From assembly GCF_009604375.1 (NCBI RefSeq), contig NZ_WEGH01000004.1, positions 496,001 to 560,000 of the forward strand: a DNA stretch of 64,000 bases. Reading direction: 5' to 3'. Shown in pieces: positions 24,302 to 31,659 of this stretch; the stretch's first letter is position 1; each line of letters opens with the position of its first letter. The notes below the pieces were generated by a model. That model made no database searches. It worked only from the letters and a program-made list of their open reading frames with translations, and was not told the DNA's origin. The stretch is from Actinomadura macrotermitis. Its GTDB lineage: Bacteria > Actinomycetota > Actinomycetes > Streptosporangiales > Streptosporangiaceae. The position numbers were made by a program, and so were the translations under genes.

Positions 24302-25279
24302 ATGCTGGAAACCTCGGCTCGGCTCCTCAAGCTGCTGTCACTCCTGCAGACCCACCGGGACTGGTCCGGCGCGGAGCTGTCGGAGCGGCTCGGCGTCACG
24401 ACGCGGACCGTGCGGCGGGACGTGGACCGGCTGCGGGAACTGGGCTACCACGTGCACGCCACGGCCGGCGCGCCGGGTTACCGGCTGGGCGCCGGCGCCG
24501 ACCTGCCCCCGCTGCTGCTCGACGACGACGAGGCGGTCGCGGTCGCGGTGGGGCTGAGGACGGCCGCCGGAGGCTCGGTCGCCGGGATCGAGGAGACGTC
24601 CGTCCGGGCGCTCGCCAAGCTCGAACGGGTGCTGCCCGCACGGCTGCGGCACCGCGTCCATGCGCTGCGGTCGATGACCGTGCCCATGATGGGGGCCGCG
24701 GAGCCGGTGGCCCCCGAAGCGCTGACCGCCATCGCCGCGGCCTGCCGCGGCCATGAGGGGCTGCGGTTCGACTACCGCTCCCGCGACGGCGAGGAGAGCA
24801 GCCGTTCGGCCGAGCCCCACCGGCTCGTGCATTCAGGACGCCGCTGGTACCTCGTGGGCTGGGACGTCGACAGGCGGGACTGGCGGACGTACCGGGTGGA
24901 CCGGATGCGCCTGCGGACACCGAACGGACCGCGCTTCGTCCCCCGCGACCCACCCGACGAGGACCTGGCCGCCTACACCTCCCGGGCGATCTCCAGCGCC
25001 CCCTACCGCCATCGGGCGCGCTTCACCGTGCACGCCCCGGCGGAGGTCGTGGCCGGGCGCATGCCGCCGACGGTGGGCACGGTCGAGCCCGTCGACGAGC
25101 ACAGCTGCGTCCTGCTGTGCGGCGCGAACGACCTCGACGAGATCGTCGTGTGGGTCGCCCTGCTGGGCGTCGGCTTCGAGGCGCACGACCCGCCGGAGCT
25201 GGTCGAGCGCATCGCCGCGATGGCCACGCGCCTCCATGCGGCGTCGGCCGCCGGAGGGACTCCCGGGATCAGCCCTTGA
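24302..25279 (+). CDS. WYL-domain helix-turn-helix regulator (YafY type)
   Basis: 325 residues. An N-terminal winged helix (LSERLGVTTRTVRRDVDRLR) is followed by a WYL domain with SGRRWYLVGWDVDRRDWRTY and a C-terminal WCX-like extension. WYL proteins sense small ligands or nucleic acids and repress or activate a neighbouring gene; in this common layout the target is the divergent epoxide hydrolase. The 3' end overlaps the convergent RNA methyltransferase by 11 bp. Confidence 0.9.
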   Translation: MLETSARLLKLLSLLQTHRDWSGAELSERLGVTTRTVRRDVDRLRELGYHVHATAGAPGYRLGAGADLPPLLLDDDEAVAVAVGLRTAAGGSVAGIEETSVRALAKLERVLPARLRHRVHALRSMTVPMMGAAEPVAPEALTAIAAACRGHEGLRFDYRSRDGEESSRSAEPHRLVHSGRRWYLVGWDVDRRDWRTYRVDRMRLRTPNGPRFVPRDPPDEDLAAYTSRAISSAPYRHRARFTVHAPAEVVAGRMPPTVGTVEPVDEHSCVLLCGANDLDEIVVWVALLGVGFEAHDPPELVERIAAMATRLHAASAAGGTPGISP

Positions 25280-26609
25280 CCAGGGTGGCCAGGCACTCCA
25301 CGTGCTGGGTCATCGGGAAGGCGTCGAAGGCGCGCAGGGACTCCAGGGTCCAGCCGCGCTCGCTGAAGTAGCCGAGGTCGCGCGCGAGCGTCGCCGGGTC
25401 GCAGGAGACGTAGGCGATCTTGCGGCCGGCGATGCGGGCGACCTGCTCGACGACCTCGCGCCCGGCGCCCGCGCGGGGCGGGTCCAGCACCACGATGTCG
25501 GCGAGCCGGACCCGCGCGCCGCCGTGGTGGCCGGTGCCGCGCTTGTTCTGGCTGCGGGTCGAGGCGACGTCGGCCCGGCCGAACTCCAGGTCCTTGACGA
25601 CCTCCTCGACCGCGCCGCGCTCGATGGCGACCTGCGGCAGGTCGCGCAGGTTGAACTTGGCGTCGCGGACGGCCTGCCCGTCGGCCTCGACGCCGACGAC
25701 GAGGCCGTCGGGGCCGATCCGGTCGGCGAGCACGCCCGCGAACAGGCCGACGCCGCAGTACAGGTCGAGCGCGATGTCGCCCGGCTTGGGCTCCAGCGCC
25801 GCCACGACCGCGTCGGCGAGCAGCTGCGCCGCGCCCGGGTGGACCTGCCAGAAGCCGCTGCCGGAGACCTGGTACAGCCGGCCCGAGACCTCTTCGCGGA
25901 CGTACGGCAGGTTCGCGCCCGGCTCGGGCTTGCCGCGGACCAGGCGGACCGGGACGTCCAGCCGCGGCACGCGCGCGTTGCGGCGGCCGCGCAGCACCAC
26001 CAGGCGGTCGCCGGTGGACGCCGACACCACGCCCTCGACCGAGGACGCCCCCGGCCAGCGCTTGCGCTCGATGCCCATCATCTCCACGCCCGGGTGCGCG
26101 ATCAGGCACTCGTCGACCGGCTCGATGTCGTGCGAGCGGTGCCGGCGCAGGCCGATCATGCCGTCCTCGGCGGTGAACTGGACCCGGGTGCGCCAGCCGA
26201 GCCCGGGGTCGGGCATGACGTCGTCGGCGTCGGGATAGGGGACCTCCTCGACCACGACCGTGCGGGTGATGCCCGCGACGCGCTGCAACTGCTCCTCCAC
26301 GACGGTGGCCTTCAGCCGGCGCTGCGCGGCCAGCGAGGCGTGCTGCCAGTCGCAGCCGCCGCAGCGGCCGGGCCCGGCGAACGGGCACGGGGCCGCGACG
26401 CGGTCGGGCGACGCCTGGAGGATGTCCTCGGCGTCGGCGCGCAGGAAGTTCTTGGTCACCTCGGTGACGCGGGCGCGGACCCGCTCGCCCGGCAGGGTGT
26501 GCCGGACGAACACCACGCGGCCCTCGTGCCGCGCCACGCAGAAACCGCCGTTGGCGACGTTCCCCACTTCGAGTTCGAGCAGGTCGCCGGGTCCGAGATC
26601 AGCTGTCAC
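25269..26609 (-). CDS. TRAM-domain RNA (uracil-C5) methyltransferase, RlmD/TrmA family
   Basis: 446 residues. A TRAM RNA-binding domain (residues 5-60) is followed by an iron-sulfur site (CPFAGPGRCGGCDWQH plus a later DECLIAHP cysteine). The SAM fold has LDLYCGVGLFAGVLADRIG, and the catalytic cysteine is in VSCDPATLARDLGYF. These match RumA/RlmD-type enzymes that make 5-methyluridine in rRNA or tRNA. GTG 26609 is chosen; it overlaps the permease stop by 11 bp, so the two are coupled. In M. tuberculosis the same pair is Rv2689c-Rv2690c. About 20 residues (ASTRSQNKRGTGHHGG) form an insertion before the VVLDPPR motif. Confidence 0.9.
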   Translation of the reverse strand: MTADLGPGDLLELEVGNVANGGFCVARHEGRVVFVRHTLPGERVRARVTEVTKNFLRADAEDILQASPDRVAAPCPFAGPGRCGGCDWQHASLAAQRRLKATVVEEQLQRVAGITRTVVVEEVPYPDADDVMPDPGLGWRTRVQFTAEDGMIGLRRHRSHDIEPVDECLIAHPGVEMMGIERKRWPGASSVEGVVSASTGDRLVVLRGRRNARVPRLDVPVRLVRGKPEPGANLPYVREEVSGRLYQVSGSGFWQVHPGAAQLLADAVVAALEPKPGDIALDLYCGVGLFAGVLADRIGPDGLVVGVEADGQAVRDAKFNLRDLPQVAIERGAVEEVVKDLEFGRADVASTRSQNKRGTGHHGGARVRLADIVVLDPPRAGAGREVVEQVARIAGRKIAYVSCDPATLARDLGYFSERGWTLESLRAFDAFPMTQHVECLATLVKG

Positions 26610-28629
26610 GTTCCGAAACGATACCGCCACCGGCGACCTGCTGCGGCGGGCGGCGGGAGGCGCCCGGGCCGGGCGGCTCGACGCGGCCCTTCAGCCGGTC
26701 GGAGGAGTGCAGCTGCCAGGCGACGCTGGTCACCATGACGCCCGGCTGGAACAGCAGCCGGCCCTTCAGCCGCAGCGCCGACTGGTTGTGCAGGAGCTGC
26801 TCCCACCAGTGCCCGACGACGTACTCGGGGATGAACACGGTGACCACGTCGCGGGGGCTCTTGCGGCGCACGCTCTTGACGTAGTCCAGCACCGGCCGGG
26901 TGATCTCCCGGTACGGGGAGTCCAGGATCTTCAGCGGGACCGGGACGTCCAGCGCGTCCCACTCCTCCTGCAGCCGCCGCGACTCCTCGGCGTCCACCGA
27001 GACGGTGACCGCCTCCAGGGTGGAGGGGCGGGTGGCGCGGGCGTAGGCCAGCGCCCGCAGCGTCGGCTTGTGGATCTTGGAGACGAGCACGATGCCGTGG
27101 TTGCGAGCGGGCAGCCGCACGTCCTCGCCGGAGGGCTCCAGCTCCGCGGCGACCCGGTCGTAGTGCCGCCGGATGCCCTTCATCAGCGCGTACAGCACCG
27201 GCATCGCGATGCACACGATGTAGGCGCCGAGCGCGAACTTGGTGATCAGCACGACGACCAGCACCACGCCGGTCAGCATCGCGCCGAACCCGTTGATGCC
27301 GCGCGAGACCCGCATCCGGCGGCGCTGGGCGGCGTCCTGCTCGGTGGACAGCAGCCGGTTCCAGTGCCGCACCATGCCGATCTGGCTGACGGTGAAGGAG
27401 ACGAACACCCCGACGGTGTACAGCGGGATGAGCCGGGTGACCGAGGCGTCGTAGGCGTAGATCAGCAGCCCGGCCATGGTGGCGAGGATGATGATGCCGT
27501 TGCTGAAGGCCAGCCGGTCGCCGCGGGTGTGCAGCTGGCGCGGCAGGTAGCGGTTCTGGGCGAGCACCGAGCCGAGGACGGGGAAGCCGTTGAAGGCGGT
27601 GTTGGCGGCCAGGAACAGGATCAGCGCGGTCATCACCGCGACCAGCGCGAAGCCGGGGCTGAAGTTGCTGAACACCGTGTGCGCGACCTGGGCGATCACC
27701 GGGTCGGCGTCGTTGACCTCCTGGCCGGTCCTCGGGTCGAGCAGGTGGCTGCCCTGCTCGGGCGAGGCGAACTTGGCCTCGGTGATGTAGGCCAGGGCGG
27801 TGACGCCGCCGAACATCGTCATGGCGACCGCGCCGAGCATCAGCAGGGTGGTCGCGGCGTTCTCGCCCTTGGGCTTCTTGAACGCCGGCACGCCGTTGCT
27901 GATCGCCTCGACGCCCGTCAGCGCGGCACAGCCGGAGGAGAACGCGCGCAGCAGCAGGAAGACCAGCGCGAAGCCGGTCGCGTTCATCTCGTCGCCCTTG
28001 ATGATGTAGTGCGCCGTCTCGGCCTTCAGGTCGGCGCCCATCAGCAGCCGGACGCCGCCCCACGCCAGCATCGCCACGATGGCGAACATGAACAGGAAGG
28101 TCGGGATCGCGAAGGCGACGCCGGCCTCCTTCAGGCCGCGCAGGTTCCCGATCGTCAGCAGCGCCACGATGACGAGCGCGACGCCGACCTCGTGCGGCTG
28201 CAGGAACTTCAGCAGCGCGCCGAGGTTCTCCACCCCCGACGACACCGACACCGCGACGGTCATGACGTAGTCGACGAGCAGCGCGCTCGCCACGACCACG
28301 CCCCAGTTCTCGCCGAGGTTGGTGGAGGCGACCTCGAAGTCGCCGCCGCCGCTCTGGTAGGCGCGCACGTTCTGGCGGTAGGACGCGACCACGGTGAGCA
28401 GGATCACCACGACGGCGAGCGCGACCCACGGGGTGTAGGAGTACATGACCAGCCCGCCGACGCCGAGCGCCAGGAGGATCTCCTGGGGGGCGTAGGCGAC
28501 CGACGACAGCGCGTCGCTGGCGAAGATGGGCAGTGCGATCCTTTTGGGCAGCAACTGCTCATGCTGCTGTGCGCTGCGCAGGGCGCGGCCCAGCAGCAGC
28601 CGCTTCACGAGGTCCGGAGCCTTCGACAC
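26599..28629 (-). CDS. APC-type permease, KimA-like potassium transporter
   Basis: 676 residues. The first 470 or so form 12 membrane segments of the APC fold (ALPIFASDALSSVAYAPQEI is the substrate-site region). A cytoplasmic C-terminal domain of about 180 residues follows. This matches the KimA (YdaO) potassium transporter family. The two TrkA-type RCK proteins on the divergent strand fit control of K+ transport. It should import K+ with protons. The last 30 residues are a Pro/Gly-rich tail, and its stop overlaps the RNA methyltransferase start. Confidence 0.85.
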   Translation of the reverse strand: MSKAPDLVKRLLLGRALRSAQQHEQLLPKRIALPIFASDALSSVAYAPQEILLALGVGGLVMYSYTPWVALAVVVILLTVVASYRQNVRAYQSGGGDFEVASTNLGENWGVVVASALLVDYVMTVAVSVSSGVENLGALLKFLQPHEVGVALVIVALLTIGNLRGLKEAGVAFAIPTFLFMFAIVAMLAWGGVRLLMGADLKAETAHYIIKGDEMNATGFALVFLLLRAFSSGCAALTGVEAISNGVPAFKKPKGENAATTLLMLGAVAMTMFGGVTALAYITEAKFASPEQGSHLLDPRTGQEVNDADPVIAQVAHTVFSNFSPGFALVAVMTALILFLAANTAFNGFPVLGSVLAQNRYLPRQLHTRGDRLAFSNGIIILATMAGLLIYAYDASVTRLIPLYTVGVFVSFTVSQIGMVRHWNRLLSTEQDAAQRRRMRVSRGINGFGAMLTGVVLVVVLITKFALGAYIVCIAMPVLYALMKGIRRHYDRVAAELEPSGEDVRLPARNHGIVLVSKIHKPTLRALAYARATRPSTLEAVTVSVDAEESRRLQEEWDALDVPVPLKILDSPYREITRPVLDYVKSVRRKSPRDVVTVFIPEYVVGHWWEQLLHNQSALRLKGRLLFQPGVMVTSVAWQLHSSDRLKGRVEPPGPGASRRPPQQVAGGGIVSERDS

Positions 28630-28687
28630 GGCACCAGACTCTAGTCCGTGGATGATCTGCCACCGGGGTGCCCCCGCCGCGGGGCCA

Positions 28688-28701
28688 CGGGAACGTTCCC
28701 G
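28688..28701. promoter_or_regulatory. 14-bp palindrome between kimA-like and trkA genes
   Basis: CGGGAACGTTCCCG is a perfect palindrome lying in the 190-bp divergent region. It may bind a dimeric regulator of the potassium genes. No adjacent candidate regulator is present and I see no c-di-AMP riboswitch fold. Confidence 0.35.
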
Positions 28702-28819
28702 GAGGCTGGTACGTCATCGGCCTGGGTAGTAGTTGCCTGGGCGGATGTGTAGCTTTGCAGCCCGAACGGATCATTTCGAAGCAGCACACGACCCTCGGGC
28801 TGCCGGGGAAGGGACGGCC

Positions 28820-29485
28820 GTGCATATCGTGATCATGGGATGCGGGCGGGTCGGGTCGACCCTCGCCCACATCCTGGAGGACAAGGGCCACTCGGTGGCC
28901 ATCATCGATCAGAGCCCGGAGGCGTTCCGGCGGCTGCGCAGCGGCTTCAAGGGCCGGCGCATCACCGGGTTCGGGTTCGACCGCGACGTGATCGCCGAGG
29001 CCGGCATCGAGCGGGCCGCCGCGTTCGTCGCGGTGAGCAGCGGCGACAACTCCAACATCATCTCCGCCCGGGTGGCCCGCGAGACGTTCGGCGTCGACAA
29101 CGTGGTGGCCCGGATCTACGACCCGCGCCGCGCCGAGGTGTACCAGCGCCTCGGCATCCCGACGGTGGCGACGGTGCGCTGGACCGCCGACCAGATCCTG
29201 CGGCGGCTGCTGCCCGAGGGCGCCGAGCCGCTCTGGCGCGACCCGACCGGCCAGGTGGTGCTGGCCGAGATCGACGCCGGCGCCCGCTGGGTGGGCGCGA
29301 AGGTCGCGGGCCTGGAGGAGGCCGCCGGCACCCGGGTGGCGTTCCTGTCCCGGATGGGCGAGGCGCTGGTGCCCGAGCCCGGCACGGTCATCCAGGACGG
29401 CGACATCGTGCACATCATGGCCCGCGCCGACGACCTGGAACGCATCAACGCGGCGGTGGCCGTGCGGACGGAAGGGGACGCCTGA
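28820..29485 (+). CDS. TrkA-type K+ transport regulatory subunit (first)
   Basis: 221 residues, GTG start after GAAGGGA. The RCK domain begins IVIMGCGRVGSTLAHILEDK (GxGxxG NAD site) with the acidic end of strand 2 in VAIIDQS, followed by a TrkA-C domain (EIDAGARWVGAKVAG). It gates K+ transport in response to NAD(H) or c-di-AMP. Corresponds to CeoB of M. tuberculosis by position. Its stop shares a base with the next start (TGATG), so both subunits are made together. Confidence 0.9.
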   Translation: MHIVIMGCGRVGSTLAHILEDKGHSVAIIDQSPEAFRRLRSGFKGRRITGFGFDRDVIAEAGIERAAAFVAVSSGDNSNIISARVARETFGVDNVVARIYDPRRAEVYQRLGIPTVATVRWTADQILRRLLPEGAEPLWRDPTGQVVLAEIDAGARWVGAKVAGLEEAAGTRVAFLSRMGEALVPEPGTVIQDGDIVHIMARADDLERINAAVAVRTEGDA

Positions 29486-30144
29486 TGCGCGTCGCGATCG
29501 CCGGGGCGGGCGCGGTGGGCCGCTCCATCGCCCAGGAGCTGCTGGAGAACGGGCACGAGATCCTGCTGATCGACAAGAGCCCCAAGGCCATCAAGGTCGA
29601 GAGCGTGCCGCGCGCGGAGTGGCTGCTGGCCGACGCGTGCGAGATCGCCTCGCTGGACGACGCGGCGCTGGAGCGCTGCCAGGTCGTGGTCGCCTCCACC
29701 GGCGACGACAAGGCCAACCTGGTGGTGTCGCTGCTCGCCAAGACCGAGTACGGCGTGCCGCGGGTCGTCGCCCGCATCAACCACCCCAAGAACGAGTGGC
29801 TGTTCAACGAGTCGTGGGGCGTGGACGTCGCGGTGTCCACGCCGCGGCTGCTGTCGGCCCTGGTCGAGGAGGCCGTCAGCGTCGGCGACCTGGTGCGGCT
29901 GATGACGTTCCGCCAGGGCGAGGCGAACCTGGTGGAGCTGACGCTGCCGGAGGACGCGCCGCTCGGCGGCGAGCGCGTCGGGTCGGTGGACTGGCCGCGC
30001 GACACCGCGCTGGTGGCGATCCTGCGGGAGGGCCGGGTGCTGGTGCCGACCCCCGACGACACGCTGGAGCCGGGCGACGAGCTGATGTTCGTGGCCACCC
30101 AGGACGTCGAGGACGAGCTGGCGGAGCTGCTCAGCCCCCGCTGA
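29485..30144 (+). CDS. TrkA-type K+ transport regulatory subunit (second)
   Basis: 219 residues, RCK domain MRVAIAGAGAVGRSIAQELL with GxGxxG and LLIDKSPKA, then a TrkA-C domain (LTLPEDAPLGGERVG; LEPGDELMFVA). It is paralogous to the upstream gene and corresponds to CeoC of M. tuberculosis by position. The two probably form a hetero-oligomeric ring on the KimA-like permease or another K+ channel. A strong hairpin follows directly. Confidence 0.9.
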   Translation: MRVAIAGAGAVGRSIAQELLENGHEILLIDKSPKAIKVESVPRAEWLLADACEIASLDDAALERCQVVVASTGDDKANLVVSLLAKTEYGVPRVVARINHPKNEWLFNESWGVDVAVSTPRLLSALVEEAVSVGDLVRLMTFRQGEANLVELTLPEDAPLGGERVGSVDWPRDTALVAILREGRVLVPTPDDTLEPGDELMFVATQDVEDELAELLSPR

Positions 30145-30150
30145 GCCCCG

Positions 30151-30193
30151 CCGGTGAAGGCCGCGTCCCGCTGCGGGGCGCGGCCTTCACCGG
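30151..30193. terminator. Perfect 15-bp hairpin after trkA
   Basis: CCGGTGAAGGCCGCG (30151-30165) pairs with 30179-30193 across a 13-base loop. The right arm covers the stop codon of the convergent glnX-like gene, so the same hairpin can end both transcripts. Confidence 0.75.
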
Positions 30194-31623
30194 TATTCGG
30201 CGAGGCGGGGGCGGACGCCGAGCAGCAGCAGGCCGGCGATGAGCACGGCGCCGGCGGGCGGCGGCCACGTCCAGCCGCCGAGCGAGCGGTCGGCGGCCGC
30301 CAGCGAGCCGTCCAGGCGGCCGCGGTTCAGCTCCAGCCAGCCGGTGAGCTCCCGGTCGAGCGCGGCGAACTTCTCCTGCGCGTCCGCGTCGTCCAACCGG
30401 ACGGCCTCGTCCCGCTTCCCCTCCACGACCAGGTCCCGTGTCTCCTGAAGTCCCTGGTGGTAGGCGATCAGCGCGGCGAGGGCCCCGGTGGCGCGTTCGT
30501 GCTCGCCGGGATAGGTGACGTTGCGCAGGGCCGTGCCGAGGGAGCCGCCGAGCTTGGTGCGGTCGCTGCTGCGGTAGAAGCGCAGCTCCCCGTCCAGGCG
30601 CCACCGGTAGTCGCTCATGGAATCGGCGTCGATCCAGGCGAGCGCCTGGGAGTCGTCGGTGAATTCGGTGAGGTACTGGTCGCGGCGTTTCGGGTCGAGC
30701 AGGAAGCGGCTCTCGTCGTCGGCGGCGGCGTGCGCGAGTGCCCGCGCCCGGCCCAGTACCAGTACCGAGTCGAAGGCGTCCTCCTTCGCCGAACGCAGCC
30801 GTTCGTTCTCGCCGCCCGTCACCTGCAGCGCCGACACGGTGAGGACGAACGCCAGCAGCGACGCCGGCAGCACCGCCGGATTGAGCATCCGGTGCTGCCG
30901 CCGGTACAGCAGCAGTTGCACCGCGATCAGCGTCCCGCAGAGCGGCAGGCCGAACAGGACGGCGAGGCCGAAGGCGCGTTCGGCGGCGTGCGACCCGTCG
31001 CGCCGGGCCTTCTCGACACGGTCGGCGTTGATGGCGGTGAGCCGGTCGACGGCGGGCAGCATCGTGACGTGCAGCAGGTCGGTGGCCTGCCGGAAGCGGT
31101 CGAGGACGGGCTCGGGCGCCTTGCCCGCCCCGTGGCCCGCCTGCTCGGAGAGCAGGAGCGCCTGCGCGGCCGCCGCCTGGTAGCGGACGAGGCCGTCCAG
31201 CGCCGTCTGGACGGCGGCGCGCGCGTCGGCGCCGCCGGTCGCGGCCGAGATCTGGCGCAGGTCGGCGGTGGCGGCGTCGCGGGCCTGCTCGAACGCCGTG
31301 AGGGCACTGGCCCGGCCCGGCTCGAACGCCGTGAGGGCGCCGGCCCGGCCCGGGGTCCGGCCGATCCGCAGCGCGTCGGCGAGCCGGGCGTCCATGGCGG
31401 TGAGCCGCACGTGCAGGTCCGCGGTGAGGGCGGCCTGGGGCGCGGCGTCGCGGGCGATGCCGCGCACGCCCGCGCGCAGGCCGATGACGCCCGCCGCGAC
31501 GGACGCGCCGAACAGCAGCGCCGCCACCACCGCGACGGCGGTGAGCGCGCGCAGCCACACGGGCGTCGGCCAGCGCCCCTCGGACAGGGGCGCCGGGACG
31601 GGGATCTCCAGATCGGTGGCCAT
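30187..31623 (-). CDS. GlnX-like membrane protein
   Basis: 478 residues with four membrane segments: about residue 25-48, two adjoining near 220-240 and 250-270, and one near the C-terminus (GAVLIAGLLLLGVRPRL). Two large extracytoplasmic helical domains lie between them. This topology and its place directly after a PknG gene match GlnX (Rv0412c-like) of the GlnH-GlnX-PknG amino-acid sensing chain. GlnX relays binding of Asp/Glu by lipoprotein GlnH to PknG. No glnH gene is present nearby. Codons around 31288-31353 contain a 33-bp tandem duplication. Confidence 0.7.
   Translation of the reverse strand: MATDLEIPVPAPLSEGRWPTPVWLRALTAVAVVAALLFGASVAAGVIGLRAGVRGIARDAAPQAALTADLHVRLTAMDARLADALRIGRTPGRAGALTAFEPGRASALTAFEQARDAATADLRQISAATGGADARAAVQTALDGLVRYQAAAAQALLLSEQAGHGAGKAPEPVLDRFRQATDLLHVTMLPAVDRLTAINADRVEKARRDGSHAAERAFGLAVLFGLPLCGTLIAVQLLLYRRQHRMLNPAVLPASLLAFVLTVSALQVTGGENERLRSAKEDAFDSVLVLGRARALAHAAADDESRFLLDPKRRDQYLTEFTDDSQALAWIDADSMSDYRWRLDGELRFYRSSDRTKLGGSLGTALRNVTYPGEHERATGALAALIAYHQGLQETRDLVVEGKRDEAVRLDDADAQEKFAALDRELTGWLELNRGRLDGSLAAADRSLGGWTWPPPAGAVLIAGLLLLGVRPRLAEYR
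31288..31353 (-). repeat. 33-bp tandem duplication inside the glnX-like gene
   Basis: Two adjacent 33-bp units (31288-31320 and 31321-31353) differ at two positions. They encode PGRAGALTAFE followed by PGRASALTAFE, an in-frame 11-residue duplication in the first periplasmic helical domain. It looks recent and would shift the helix by about three turns. Confidence 0.85.
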
Positions 31624-31659
31624 GGGGGGCGGGCCGCCCTTCTCGTCGGAACTGCGCCG

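Noticed and set aside
28630..28819. Possible c-di-AMP (ydaO) riboswitch before the KimA-like gene
   Set aside because: The region is short, shared by divergent promoters, and I could not find the conserved ydaO helices; only a palindrome is supported.
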